Assembly (NCBI RefSeq): GCF_031143425.1
Contig: NC_090447.1
Coordinates: 766,504,409-766,568,408, forward strand
Length of the DNA: 64,000 nt
Origin: Pleurodeles waltl
Taxonomy: Eukaryota > Chordata > Amphibia > Caudata > Salamandridae
Direction: 5' to 3'
In this document: piece after piece, positions 29,581 to 43,400 of the stretch
How the letters are laid out: each line of letters opens with the position of its first letter
Numbering within the stretch: position 1 is the first letter of the stretch
Position numbers and translations under genes: made by a program
Notes under the pieces: generated by a model
What the model was told of the DNA's origin: nothing
Databases searched by the model: none
What the model saw: the letters and a program-made list of their open reading frames with translations, nothing else

Positions 29581-32500
29581 CTAAATATTAGCCGACTCTG
29601 CTGATTCGGAGTCTGTGTCTGGATTTTGTAAGTGTGCCAACATCGCCTCCCAGCTGTCTGATAGGGGGTATTTGCGCAGACCAAATGCATCTTCCCACTT
29701 CAGTGCCACCCCCTCGGCTCCCGCCCAAATCGCAAATGACTGTTTCCAGGTCAACTCAGTAGGTGCCTCCGCAGACTTCCATCTGCGAGTTATCAGCCTT
29801 TTGGCTGTCACAAAACCCAGATCTAAAAATCTCGTGGTGGCCCTGTAACGCGGGCCTCTGGGGAATAAACCCAGTACGCAGGTCTCCCATGTGATCGATA
29901 TTGTGCGTGTTGCGCATGCTGATAAACGAGCGACCACGGCTCTCCAGTAGATATGTAAGGAGGGGCAGGACCATAGCATGTGTATTATATCTGCATTGAG
30001 ATGTTTGCAACGGGGACAAGCTGCATCACAGTGAAGGAAATATCTGTTAATGCGGGCTGGCGTAAGGTATGCCCTATGTATAATGTAGAATTTAAAATAC
30101 GAAACCTGGAATTGCGAGGTATAGTAGTGTGGCTAGAGAGAACAGATTTCCACTGCGAGTCCGTGAAGGGAGTAGCCGATTCGCTCTCCCAGGCAGTACG
30201 CAGCACGCTAAGTTCCTGCACCATGTGAGTTTGCAGTGCATCAGTGAACCACCTTATCAGATGCCTACTCCTCCCCATGACCTGTATATATTGTATTAGT
30301 AGATGGGTTGGGAGGGCAGTTGTTAAGTCTCCCCATTCAGCTGATAAAGAGCGCAATAGTGAGTTATACAACAGAACCTGTCCCACCGGGAGGCCCCCAT
30401 CTGCGACCAAAGCGGGGAACGGAATCAGCTTGCCATCATTGTACAGATCACCCAATGTATGTAGATCCGCAGCGTGCCACATCTGAAGCTCAGTGCCAGA
30501 CGTGACCTCGGAGCCACGAGGCATTCCCAGTAGGGCTAGGGCCGGGGCGAACAGGACAGTTCCCCTCGTGAGACGCAGGGACCTGCGGTAGCAGCTGTAG
30601 GCCACCTTGAGGAAAATCTTCTCCGGTGGCGCCGAGCATGTGAGTGGGTGGAACAGGTGCGTCACACATGTAAGGGACCAGGGTCCTGCAGTAGTTGCCG
30701 TGTCTTGGAGATGAAGTCCCACCAGCCATCTGGACACCCACTGGAGCTGGGATGCCAAATAATAATGTTCCAGATTAGGCGCCGAAAGACCACCCTGCTC
30801 TAGTGGCATGTAACGTTTCTTAAGCGCAACTTTGCAGCGCCCTTTATTCCAAATAAATTCTCTCAGCTTGGGTTCCAGGTCCCTAAAGAAGCTGACCGGT
30901 ATGTAGTAGGGGAGGTTGGAGAAGTAGTATAAAAGTCTTAGTAGTACAATCATCTTCAAAAGGGCAATCCTGCCTGCCACAGATAGTGGCAGCATTTGCC
31001 AAAAGGCCATCTGAGATCTAATGGAGGTCACTGCCCTCTTAAGATTACCGTCAAACAAGTCCTCTCTGCGGTGGTAGATATGAATGCCTAAATATCTAAA
31101 CGTGTATGGTTGCCAAGGAACCTTAACTCCAGAGAGGTGCAGCACTGGGTTTGGGAGTGTAGGATCGAAAGGAAAAAGGCAAAAGGCATTACCCCTAATC
31201 CAGAAAGTGAGGCAAATTGCTGTAGTATAGTCCCGACTACCGGGGGGACCTGTGTGACGTCCCTAAAATACAATAAGAGGTCATCAGCATACAGTGATAC
31301 TGTGTGTAGGCCATTTCCTAGCGCAATGCCCCACCGGGGCCCTGATCACGTAACACCGCAGCCAGCGGTTCCATGGCGAGGGAGAACAGCAATGGAGAAA
31401 GGGGGCAGCCCTGTCTCGTGCCCCTGTGCACTTCGATCCGTGCAGAAATACTCCCACCCATCTTGACCCGGACCTGGGGGTTAGTGTATAGTAGCCAAAC
31501 CATACGGAGAAAGCGAGGTCCGATGCCAAATCGCTGCAGGACCTCAAAAAGGAATGTCCATTCCAAAGAATCAAAGTCCTTCTCCAGGTCGAGAACCAGG
31601 CATCCCGCCAATGGCCAGTCCTGTTTCGAATAGTACATGACATGGAACAACCGCCTAATGTTGTGCGTTGTATCTTGTGCAGGCACAAATCCGTTCTGGT
31701 CTGTTTGCACTAGATCCGGCACCATGGACACCAAACGCGTCGCTAGCACCTTGGCGAATATTTTATAATCTGTGTTGAGCATTGCTAATGGTCGGTATGA
31801 GCTAAGGTCCATCAGGTCCTTACCCGGTTTGGGGAGTGATACCAACAGCGCCTCAGTCTGTGACATTGACAGACATCCTCTCTGTACACACTCTTCGTAT
31901 AAACGGAGGAGATGAGGTGCAAGGATAGAGGAAAATGTCTTATAAAAGTCGGCTGGTAGACCTTCTGGGCCAGGAATTCTACCCGCAGATAGGTCGTGTA
32001 TACTAGCCTGGATCTCGGAGAGCTCAAGAGGCTCCTCCAGTTTGAGCCAGTGGCCGCTGTCAGACTGGGCAGTGTAGTTGCTGAGAGAAAGGAATTCTGC
32101 GCAGCTCTGCTGATGCAGTAATGCAGGTGAGTCATAGAGAGCCCTATAGTGTTGTGTAAATGCTGAGTGTATCTCTGAGGGTGTATGAAGCACAATACCA
32201 GCCATCGAGCGAATCTCCACAATTGGGCCGTGGTCCCGGTCGCACCTAGTCAGCCAAGCCAAGAGTTTGCCCGATTTATCCGCAGAGGCATGTGTGCGCA
32301 CTGAGTGAGCGGCATAATTTAAACAACGTAACTACTCCAGGAGAGACAGATTTTCGGCCTAAGCTGTTGACAATAGTGCTATCTCAGTATGGCTGCGGGT
32401 AATCTCCTGTTAAGGTCGCAATAAGGTCTGCTCCACTCGGGCAAGGTCGCTCTCCACAGAACGTTGCAGACTCCACTGCGTTCCTATACTGTGACCCCTA

Positions 32501-33378
32501 ATAAAGACCTTAAATGCATCCCATTCCACCAGGCCTGAAGATGCCGTATCTACGTTATGTGCAAAGTATTCAGGAATTGCCTCAACTAATGATGCTTTAA
32601 ATGCTACATCTTCCAGGAGCTCAGGACTAAGTTTCCAAGTGGGGACATTCGGGGAAGAGACATCCCAGCCCAGACGCACAAATTGCAGATTGTGATCTGA
32701 GTGTGTGCGACCCAAATAGTCCGTGTCCAGTCCTGCAGGGTATAAATTCTGTGTGCATAGTATTCTGTCAAGACGCACATGCAGGGAGTGCGGGCAGAAT
32801 AATATGTTGCATTACGATGGTGCCATATGCCTAGCAAGTGCCAATTTTTAGTCCAGGCATTCAGTGCACGTGCAGCTATCACAGTTGGTGCTGTGGGCAA
32901 TGGGGGAAAGGAGCGGTCTAAGTTGGGGTCCAGTACACTATTAAAATCCCCTCCTAATAGCAAGGGGTAGTCGCTCCACCCCGACAACTGGTTAGATAAA
33001 GTGTGGAGGAGGGAGGCCTGGTCAACATTCGGTGCATATATGGAGCCCGGTACTATGGCCCGACCGGCAAGTCGCCTCCCGGACCAACGCATACCGTCCC
33101 TGATTATCTATTATTTGGGCTTCTGCCACAAAGGGGATGCCTGGTCTAATCCAAACCAGAGCGCCCCTAGCATAAGTGGAGTGACCTGTCGAATATATCT
33201 GACCTCTCCATCGCTGCTGCAAAAAGGGGACCTCTGGGGACGCCAAATGAGTATCTTGCAAAAAGGCAATGTGTACCGAGTGTCTTTTAAGGTAGGAGTA
33301 TATGGAATACCTACGCTTTGGCGTTTGCACATTCCACGCAAGAACAATGTAGGTGTTCATGGGGGTGTTTGGTAGCAG
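29581..33378 (-). pseudogene. LINE ORF2, decayed, U1
   Basis: Same domain order as U0. The RT piece 32301-31318 keeps PGKDLMDLSSYRP, the fuller form typical of L1. The C-terminal RT piece 31145-29985 is shortened at its start by a missing A near 31190 (GGCATTACCCC against GGCATTAACCCC). The endonuclease pieces are 33360-33022, 33092-32604 and 32778-32410. Confidence 0.9.
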
Positions 33379-34049
33379 GAGCAGCGAAATAAGAACATGG
33401 CTTTACCTAAAATAATGGGTTTCTAGCGCTCAATCAGGCAACTAATATATAGACTCCATGTCAACAGTAACAAACAGAATACCTTCAGAGCAGACAAACC
33501 ACCGGTATCCGCCCAAACCAAGTAACCCATGTGGTCAACAGAACAGCTATACATAGTAGGTCTCCACTAGTAAGAGAGTAGGGTAGGCCGTGTGGTTTAA
33601 AGATGAGCGTGTAGTGGGTTGTATACCCCGGTATAAGTGGATAAGGGAATGGGGGTCCAGTGGAAATTGATGCCCAGGAACAGCTAGAGCACCAGTATAA
33701 TTTGTGCGCTGCTGGCCAATTTCCTTGTGGGTTCTCAGGTGTATCCCCAGATTATCAGATCAAAGGGACATTGAATATCTGCAAACAGGGCGCACATGCT
33801 GTATTGAAGAGATATGTAACTAAAAAGGATATGTCCGTGGGGCCGCCAAGTGGCCCAGTCAGGTGCTGGAGAGTTCTAAAACAGTTCATCTGCTGTACGG
33901 GGGTTCACCCCCAAGCACGCCGGAGAACTCGTCTCAGAAAGATGATCTGGTGTAGTAAGACAGTCGCTTGGGGGTTGTGAAATTTTGGTTTCTGCTTCCG
34001 AGACAGTTGGGGAAGTATTAATGGCTGCTGCCGACTGCAATGCCTTACG

Positions 34050-34461
34050 TCATTCCTGGATAATTTGTTCCAGATCAGTGACATGTTTTGCCTTCTTCTG
34101 AGTTGTACCGCGTGCTTTGCGGCCACATCTCACCCGGGTGCGCTTACCTCGTGGCACTGGTGGATCCCCCTCCCGGACCCGGCCATTAGTATGGCCTGTT
34201 GACTCCAGCCATTCCCACGCCGCTTCTGGCGTGGTGAAGAAGTGGGATTTGTTCTCAGATATTATGCGGAGTTTGGCCGGGAATAAAAGAGAGTATTCGA
34301 GGTTCAGAGCCCGGAGCTTGCGTTTTAAAGGTAAGTAGGAGGCGCGGTCTTGCTGCACAGCTAATGTGTAGTCTGGAAACAGCATAACCTGCGCATTATC
34401 AACTCGAGGCGGTGGTGATGACCTAATGAACCTAACGTTAATATTCCTATATGGGTATCTA
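34050..34461 (-). pseudogene. LINE ORF1 C-terminal part, U1
   Basis: Open from RNINVRF through MLFPDYT and YSLLFPAKLRI to the stop after DLEQIIQE, without the extra base seen in U0. Truncated at the same point by the foldback. Confidence 0.85.
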
Positions 34462-34470
34462 TTCTAAGGA

Positions 34471-34933
34471 AAGGAATCTGCAACTAAAAGTCTCTATCAG
34501 ATGTACAAGTTACTTACCTTCGGTAACTAAATATCTGGTAGAGACATATTCTAGTTGCAGATTCCTTACCGCCCACCCATCCTCCCCGCATGCGAACTGA
34601 TTTCTAAGGACAGGGATTCCCCCTTCAGGTCTTTCGCTCTGGGGCACCAATCTCAGTGTTCTTAGTGGCTCTGCGCTCTGGTGTGGAAAGTCATTAAAAG
34701 AAACTGACGTCACTGCGTGAGGGTGGGGGCTATGTACTACTCCCAATGTCATCACGGCGACCACGACGCCTGCGGAGTCGACCGACGCTACCTACCAATG
34801 CGCAAGGGTATTGCGCGAAGAAAAAATCTCTGGATCCAGTCTGACACCTGGGGGAAAATTCTAAGGTAAGGAAATTTGCAACTAGAATATGTCTCTACCA
34901 GATATTTTGTTACCGAAGTTAAGTAACTTGTAC
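34471..34933. repeat. Foldback repeat, U1 copy
   Basis: Arms at about 34503-34570 and 34866-34933, with CTTACCTTCGGTAAC in the left arm. The right arm has AAATTTGCAAC in place of AATCTGCAAC, a change shared with U3 (type b). Confidence 0.75.
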
Positions 34934-35493
34934 GTCAGGGCATTCCCAATGAAATCTTATGAGAGGAACAGCTCTCAAAGTAGTGAGAAAATATATAGGC
35001 TGTTTGTCACTACTAGAACATGTAGTACATAAATATATATGTCCTACCTTTAACACACACAGCCCCCTGCCCAACTTAGGGGTGACTTGGGTGTAGTAAA
35101 ATGGAGTTTAGGCCTTATCAAGTGGTTTGACTTGGCTTGTCAGTGTGGCAGTAAACTTCATACACAGGACCTGCATTGGCAGGCCTGAGACAGGTTTGAA
35201 AGGCTACTTCTGTGGGTGGAACAATCTGTGCTGCAGGACCACTAGTTGCATTTAATTTGCAGGCCCTGGGTATAGTATACCACTTTACAAGCGAGTTACA
35301 AGTAAAATAAATAAGCCAAACAGGTGTAAACCAACTATGCCGATTTGTAGGGGAGAGAACACTTGCACTTTAACACTGATTAGAAGTAGTAAAGTGCCCG
35401 GAGTCCTAAAGCCTACAAAAAGAGGGTCAGAAAATTAGGAAGAGAAAGGCAAAAAGTTTGGGGGTAACCCAGCAGAAAGGGCCATTTCCAACA
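34934..35493 (+). repeat. LTR-like segment before beta, U1
   Basis: Same as 24298-24857 with few changes (CCTACAAAAAG against CCAACAAAAAG). No gene. Confidence 0.35.
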
Positions 35494-35565
35494 TGTGTCA
35501 AAATATTGTTGTAAAGATTAACTGTACTGCTAATATTTTTTAATCTTATTTCTTTCTTTCATCAG

Positions 35566-35673
35566 CACCCAAGGGCACGAGGGCGTCAGAGCAGGGCGAA
35601 ATGGCTGCCACCACCAGCACGGTGGTGGGTAGAACCACCAGCAGCGCCGTGGCAGATGGTTCTACTGGCCCCA
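35566..35673 (+). CDS. Exon-like segment beta, U1 copy
   Basis: Identical coding sequence to U0. The downstream intron start differs by type: TTTTGTAGTGAG here and in U3, TTTTGTCTTGAG after the beta of U0 and U2. Confidence 0.5.
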
Positions 35674-35899
35674 GTAAGGCCTGTTAATAACATTTTCCTA
35701 ACTTTCACCTTTCCCCACTAGCAACATAATTTTGTAGTGAGTATTTTTTATAGTCTCCTTTTTTTCTACTACTCTAATGTTTGTTAAATTCTTGTTATAC
35801 CTGCATTATCCTTTTTTCTATATTTCTTGTATCTTTAGCTGACTTCCTTCTATCTTTAGCTTTCTTCTGCTCTTTTAGTAAGCTTTCTTTCTCCCTTAT

Positions 35900-38568
35900 T
35901 GTAAGGAAATGCCTCCTTGGCATGGTTACCCCCTGACTTTTTGCCTTTGCTGATGCCAAGTTATGATTTGAAAGTGTGCTGAAGCCTCCTAACCAGGCCT
36001 CAGCACCAGTGTTCTTTCCCTAACCTGTACCTTTGTCTCCACAATTGGCACACCCTGGCATCCAGGTAAGTCCCTTGTAACGGGTACCCCTGGTACCAAG
36101 GGCCCTGATGCCAGGGAAGGCCTCTAAGGGCTGCAGCATGTCTTATGCCACCGTGGGGACCCCTCACTCAGCACAGACACCCTGCTTGCCAGCTTGTGTG
36201 TGCTGGTGGGGAGAAAATGACTAAGTTGACATGGCACTCCCCTCAGGGTGCCATGCTAACCTCACACTGCCTATGGCATAGATAAGTCACCCCTCTAGCA
36301 GGCCTTACAGCCCTAAGACAGGGTGCACTATACCACAGGTGAGGGCATAGGTGCATGAGCCCTATGCCCCTACAGTGTCTAAGCAAAACCTTACACATTG
36401 TAAGTGCAGGGTAGCCATAAGAGTATATGGTCTGGGAGTCTGTCATACACGAACTCCCCAGCACCATAATGGGTACACTGAAAACTGGGAAGTTTGGTAT
36501 CAAACGTCTCAGCACAATAAATGCACACTGATGCCAGTGTACATTCTATTGTAAAATACACCCAAAGGGCTTCTTAGAGATGCCCCCTGAAAACATACCC
36601 GACTTCCAGTGTGGGCAGACTAGTTTTGACAGCCTGCCACCCACCAGACATGTTGCTGGCCACATGGGGAGAGTGCCTTTGTCACTCTGTAGCTAGTAAC
36701 AAAGCCTGTCCTGGGTGGATGTGTTCCTCACCTCCCTCTGCAGGAACTGTAACACCTGGCGGTGAGCCTCAAAGGCTCACCCCCTTTGTTACAGCGCCAC
36801 AGGGCATCCCAGCTAGTGGAGATGCCCGCTCCCTCTGGCCACGGCCCCACTTTTGGCTGTAAGGCCGGAGGAGATAATGAGAAAAACAAGGAGGAGTCAC
36901 TAGCCAGTCAGGACAACCACTAAGGTGTCCTGAGCTGAGGTGACTCTGACTTTTAGAAATCCTCCATCTTGCAGATGGAGGATTCCCCCAATAGGATTAG
37001 GGATGTGCCCCCCTCCCCTCAGGGAGGAGGCAGAAAGAGGGTGTAGCCACCCTCAGGGCTAGTAGCCATTGGCTACTAACCTCCCAGACCTAAACACACC
37101 CCTAAACTGAGTATTTAGGGCCCCCCAGAACCGAGGAAGATAGATTCCTTCAACCTGAAGACGAAGAAGGACTGCTGACCTGAAGCCCTCCAGAGAAGAT
37201 GGAGACACCAACTGCTTTGACCCCATCCCTACCGGCCTGTCTCCCCACTTCAAGAAAAACTGCAACAGCAACGCGTCCCCCAGGGTCCAGCGACCTCTGA
37301 AGCCTCAGAGGACTACCCTGCATCTAAAAGGACCAAGAACTCCCGAGGACAGCGGCCCTGTTCCACAAAGACTGCAACTTTGCAACAAATAAGCAACTTT
37401 TAAAGACCACACGTTTCCCGCCGGAAGCGTGAGACTTCCACTCTGCACCCAACGCCCCCGGCTCGACCTGCGGAGAACCAACACTACAGGGAGGACTCCC
37501 CGGCAACTGCGACCCTGAGAGTAGCCAGAGATGACCCCCCTGAGCCACACCAGCGACGCCTGCAGAGGGAATCAAGAGGCTCCCCCTGACCGCGACTGCC
37601 TGCTTCAAAGAACCTGACGCCTGGGAAACACACTGCACCCGCAGCCCCCAGGACCTGAAGGATCCGACCTCCAGTGCAGGAGTGACCCCCAGCTGGCCCT
37701 CTCCCTTGCCCAGGTGGTGGCTACCCCGAGGAGCACCCCCCTTGCCTGCCTGCATCGCTGAAGAGACCCCTAGGTCTCCATTTGAAACCTATTGCAAACC
37801 TGACGCCTGTTTCCACTCTGCACCCGGCCACCCCTGTGCCGCTGAGGGTGTACTTTTTGTGCTGAATTGTGTCCCCCCGTGCCCTACAAAACCCCCCTGG
37901 TCTGCCCTCCGAAGTCACAGGTACTTACCTGCTAGCAGCCTGGAACCGGGGCACCCCCTTCTCCATTGAAGCCTATGCGTTTTGGGCACCACTTTGACCT
38001 CTGCACCTGACCGGCCCTGAGCTGCTGGTGTGGTAACTTTGGGGTTGCCCTGAACCCCCTACGGTGGGCTACCTTGGACCCAACTTTGAACTCTGTAAGT
38101 GCTTTACTTACATGCAAAACTAACAAATACATACCTCACCCAGGAACTGTTGAATTTTGCACTGTGTCCAATTTTAAAATAGCTTATTGCCATTTTTGCC
38201 AAAACTGTACATGCTATTGTGATGATTCAAAGTTCCTAAGATACCTGAGTGAAATACTTTTCATTTAAAGTATTGTTTGTAAATCTTGAACCTGTGGTTC
38301 TTAAAATAAACTAAAAAAAGATATGTTTCTATATAAAAACCTATTGGCCTGGAATTGTCTGAGTGTGTGTTCCTCATTTATTCCCTGTGTGTATACAACA
38401 AATGCTTAACACTACCCTCTGATAAGCCTACTACTCGACCACACTACCACAAAATAGAACATTAGAGTTATCTCTTTTTGCCACTATCTTACCTCGAAGG
38501 GGGACCCTTGGACTCTGTGCATGCTATTTCTTACTTTGAAATAGTACATACAGAGCCAACTTCCTACA
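35900..38568 (+). mobile_element. Solo LTR of U2
   Basis: 2669 bp with CTTAT on both sides (35895-35899, 38569-38573). Shares CCAGGCCTCAGC and CCGGCCACCCCTG with U4 and not with U1 or U3. Confidence 0.92.
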
Positions 38569-39096
38569 CTTATGTTTTGTGGTACTGTAAGACTAAAAGA
38601 ACAGGTTTTGGTACTGTGAACATTGCAGGCCCAAGTAAGCTATTATTCACCACTCATGTTTGCTAAGAAGGCGTTCTTGCTCATGCTCATCAGTCAAAAC
38701 AAGAGTGGCGATGTTCATGGACCCCCCATTGTTGTGTTATCATTCATTTATACAGTACACCAGCAGTTTCCATGACTGTGCAGCATGGCAGTAAAGTAAT
38801 GAGATCATATTGCATTTGCCAACCAAGCCCATATGTCGCTCATTGACTATTCCACCCCTTTATTGTGCTTCATTGACTCACAGCTCTGCCCCTCCATTAT
38901 GAAAAAGTTTTTTTGGTTGGCTTGACTACCTGGATTTTTTCTAACATGTCAACCAACAAACCTCTCAAAGTGATAGATTTGATAGAAGATAATGTTAACC
39001 GATTTGTAGTGAGGTATGGCTGTTGGATTTTGTTCAAAATAATTATAGTTACTTAAGAGGCGAATCTGGTATCAACAAAGGGTATTTTTATTCTAG

Positions 39097-39200
39097 CTGC
39101 ACAGACTACCAATGCCGGAGCCAGCAGCAGCACCAGTGCGATGGAGGTGGTCCAGGAGGTTGGAGAGGAGGAGTCCCAGTGGTGGCAGGGACAAGTGGTG
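39097..39200 (+). CDS. Exon-like segment gamma, U2 copy
   Basis: One Ala-to-Thr change (AGCAGCACCAGT). The acceptor tract is weakened by an A (GGTATTTTTATTCTAG) and the donor is GTAAAT, so this copy has the weakest splice signals of the five. Confidence 0.42.
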
Positions 39201-39756
39201 GTAAATCACATTGCTTGGTTATGAAAAAATTAAGTATACTGTATTTGTTAAGCAAGGTGGATATCCCACCCATCATTATCTTCATCTCCATGCCATTTCT
39301 CCACCTGTGAACTAACTGCAGCATGGTTCAATTTCACACTGCAGTGTTAGCTGTGCAATGTGGGCCTGCTTCAGTTAATGCTGCATTACAAAGTTTTCAA
39401 TGCATTGCAATCTGAAAACAAGGTGTTTTTCCCAGTGGCCACTCAGTCACGTCCTACTGTACTTCAGTCAATTATTGTTTCTTAAGTTCTGTCCCAGCTT
39501 ACCAAAAAATTTAAAGATATTTTCTTGGCATGTGCCACATTTTTCTTTCCGAATGATTTATGTATATATATTTCATGGCTTCCATTTTTTTTTCAGGAAT
39601 CTTTTTATAGTTATTTCAATTATACCATAAGTGTTTTATTCTATAATAACATTTATACTACAGATGTTCATATATGATAGGCACTTTGCATATTTGTGAG
39701 CATTATCCGCAAGGAGTGGGGCATGTGTAATGATACTAGATAGAGCAAGAGACGAA
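39201..39756. other. Spacer after gamma, U2
   Basis: No gene seen; matches 17569-18124 of U0. Confidence 0.5.
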
Positions 39757-39946
39757 GGGGGTTATTCCAACTTTGAAGGAGGTGTTAATCCGTCCCAAAA
39801 GTGACGGTAAAGTGACGGATTTACCACCAGCCGTATTACGAGTTCCATAGGATATAATGGGCTCGTAATACGGCTGGTGGTAAATCCGTCACTTTTCCGT
39901 CACTTTTGGGACGGATTAACACCTCCTCCAAAGTGGAATAACCCCC
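39757..39946. mobile_element. Palindromic MITE, U2 copy
   Basis: 190 bp, same site and same GAA duplication (39754-39756, 39947-39949) as in U0, with one base lost in the right arm (AAAGTGGAATAACC). The identical site shows that it was copied by tandem duplication, not inserted twice. Confidence 0.88.
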
Positions 39947-39949
39947 GAA

Positions 39950-40415
39950 GTATCTAAACATATACTTTACATTTTGCAATCAGGAGAGATCGTCTGAGCC
40001 TAAGTATAAGTTTTTCGCGTGAAAGATAGTTGGGTCTCTGGGGCAGACACAGACTGATAGACTTCTTATCTCTCGCTTAGCTTTTACGCTTGAGTAGTGA
40101 TGCAGTTACAGAGATATATATATAAATGCTGATCCTGAGTTAACAATGAATAAAAACAATAAAATGTTTAAGCAATGGAGTACTTTATCCTTAAGTATTT
40201 GATGACATTATGACTGTGCCTTCATGCGTGTGGTATCCCCACGGTGCTATAGAGATGCACTAATGTATTGGGAGCCATGTTTTAGCTCCAGGGGCCTAGT
40301 GCCGATAGTGCCTTGGTTTACATGTTCCGGGATGGGAATGCAACAATCGGTAAGTGTTCCGATGACCATACCAGGGGGTCCCCATTTTTTGTTGAACGCT
40401 GGGCCAACCTAAATA
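39950..40415 (-). other. Probable LINE 3' region, U2
   Basis: Non-coding; same as 18319-18784. Confidence 0.4.
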
Positions 40416-43400
40416 TTAGTCCGACTCTGCTGAATCGGAGTCTGTGTCTGGATTTTGTAAGTGTGCCAACATCGCCTCCCAGCTGTCTGATAGGGGGTAT
40501 TTGCGCAGACCAAGTGCATCTTCCCGCTTCAGTGCCACCCGCTCGGCTCCCGCTCAAATCGAAATGACTGTTTCCAGGTCAACTCAGTAGGTGCCTCCGC
40601 AGACTTCCATCTGCGAGTTATCAGCCTTTTGGCTGTCACAAAACCCAGATCTAAAAATCTTGTGGTGGCCCTGTAACGCGGGCCTCTGGGGAATAAACCC
40701 AGTACGCAGGTCTCCCATGTGATCGATATTGTGCGTGTTGCGCATGCTGATAAACGAGCGACCACGGCTCTCCAGTAGATATGTAAGGAGGGGCAGGACC
40801 ATAGCATGTGTATTATATCTGCATTGAGATGTTTGCAACGGGGACAAGCTGCATCACAGTGAAGGAAATATCTGTTAATGCGGGCTGGCGTAAGGTATGC
40901 CCTATGTATAATGTAGAATTTAAAATACGAAACCTGGAATTGCGAGGTATAGTAGTGTGGCTAGAGAGAACAGATTTCCACTGCGAGTCCGTGAAGGGAG
41001 TGGCCGATTCGCTCTCCCAGGCAGTACGCAGCACGCTAAGTTCCTGCACCATGTGAGTTTGCAGTGCATCAGTGAACCACCTTATCAGATGCCTACTCCT
41101 CCCCATGACCTGTATATATTGTATTAGTAGATGGGTTGGGAGGGCAGTTGTTAAGTCTCCCCATTCAGCTGATAAAGAGCGCAATAGTGAGTTATACAAT
41201 AGGAACTGTCCCACCGGAAGGCCCCCATCTGCGACCAAAGCGGGGAACGGAATCAACTTGCCATCATTGTACAGATCACCCAATGTATGTAGATCCGCAG
41301 CGTGCCACATCTGAAGCTCAGTGCCAGACGTGACCTCGGAGCCACAAGGCGTTCCCAGTAGGGCTAGGGCCGGGGCGAACAGGACAGTTCCCCTCGTGAG
41401 ACGCAGGGACCTGCGGTAGCAGCTGTAGGCCACCTTGAGGAAAATCTTCTCCGGTGGCGCCGAGCATGTGAGTGGGTGGAACAAGTGCGTCACACATGTA
41501 AGGGACCAGGGTCCTGCAGTAGTTGCCGTGTCTTGGAGATGAAGTCCCACCAGCCATCTGGACACCCACTGGAGCTGGGATGCCAAATAATAATGTTCCA
41601 GATTAGGCGCCGAAAGAGCACCCTGCTCTAGTGGCATGTAAAGTTTCTTAAGCGCAACTCTGCAGCGCTCTTTATTCCAAATAAATTCTCTCAGCTTGGG
41701 TTCCAGGTCCCTAAAGAAGCTGACCGGTATGTAGTAGGGGAGGTTGGAGAAGTAGTATAAAAGTCTTAGTAGTACAATCATCTTCAAAAGGGCAATCCTG
41801 CCTGCCACAGATAGTGGCAGCATTTGCCAAAAGGCCATCTGAGATCTAATGGAGGTCACTGCCCTCTTAAGATTACCGTCAAACAAGTCCTCTCTGCGGT
41901 GGTAGATATGAATGCCTAAATATCTAAATGTGTATGGTTGCCAAGGAACCTTAACTCCAGAGAGGTGCAGCACTGGGTTTGGGAGTGTAGGATCGAAAGG
42001 AAAAAGGCAAAAGGCATTAACCCCTAATCCAGAAAGTGAGGCAAATTGCTGTAGTATAGTCCCGACTACCGGGGGGACCTGTGTGACGTCCCTAAAATAC
42101 AATAAGAGGTCATCAGCATACAGTGATACTGTGTGTAGGCCATCTCCTAGCGCAATGCCCCACCGGGGCCCTGATCACGTAACACCGCAGCCAGAGGTTC
42201 CATGGCGAGGGAGAACAGCAATGGAGAAAAGGGGCAGCCCTGTCTCGTGCCCCTGTGCACTTCGATCGGTGCAGAAATACTCCCACCCATCTTGACCCGG
42301 ACCTGGGGGTTAGTGTATAGTAGCCAAACCATACGGAGAAAGCGAGGTCCGATGCCAAATCGCTGCAGGACCTCAAAAAGGAATGTCCATTCCAAAGAAT
42401 CAAAGTCCTTCTCCAGGTCGAGAACCAGGCATCCCGCCAATGGCCAGTCCTGTTTCGAATAGTGCATGACATGGAACAACCGCCTAATGTTGTGCGTTGT
42501 ATCTTGTGCAGGCACAAATCCGTTCTTGTCTGTGTGCACTAGATCCGGCACCATGGGCACCAAACACGTCGCTAGCACTTTGGCCAATATTTTATAATCT
42601 GTGTTGAGCATTGCTAACGGTCGGTATGAGCCAAGGTCCTTACCCGGTTTGGGGAGTGATATCAACAGCGCCTCAGTCTGTGACATTGACAGACATCCTC
42701 TCTGTACACACTCTTCGTATAAACGGAGGAGATGAGGTGCAAGGATAGAGGAAAATGTCTTATAAAAGTCGGCTGGTAGACCTTCTGGGCCAGGAATTCT
42801 ACCCCGAGATAGGTCGTGTATACTAGTCTGGATCTCGGAGAGCTCAAGAGGCTCCTCCAGTGTGAGCCAGTGGCCGCTGTCAGACTGGGCAGTGTAGTTG
42901 CTGAGAGGAAGGAATTCTGCGCAGGTCTGCTGATGCAGTAATGCAGGTGAGTTATAGAGAGCCCTATAGTGTTGTGTAAATGCTGAGTGTATCTCTGAGG
43001 GTGTATGAAGCACAATACCAGCCATCGAGCGAATCTCCACAATTGGGCCGTGGTCCCGGTCGCACCTAGTCAGCCAAGCCAAGAGTTTGCCCGATTTATC
43101 CGCAGAGGCATGTGTGCGCACTGAGTGAGCGGCATAATTTAAACAACGTAACTACTCCTGGAGAGACAGATTTTCGGCCTAAGCTGTTGACAATAGTGCT
43201 ATCTCAGTATGGCTGTGGGTAATCTCCCGTTAAGGTCGCAATAAGGTCTGCTCCACACGGGCAAGGTCGCTCTCCATAGAACGTCGCAGACTCCACTGCG
43301 TTCCTATACTGTGACCCCTAATAAAGACCTTAAATGCATCCCATTCCACCAGGCCTGAATATGCCGTATCTACGTTATGCGCAAAGTATTCAGGAATTGC

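Larger units (their letters stand above)
25265..35899 (+). repeat. Tandem unit U1 (type b)
   Basis: 10635 bp. Layout: solo LTR 25265-27932; spacer 27938-28459; gamma 28460-28563; spacer and LINE 3' region 28564-29580 without a MITE (empty GAA site at 29119); ORF2 29581-33378; inter-ORF 33379-34049; ORF1 34050-34461; foldback 34471-34933; LTR-like segment to 35493; beta 35566-35673; spacer to 35899. Confidence 0.93.
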
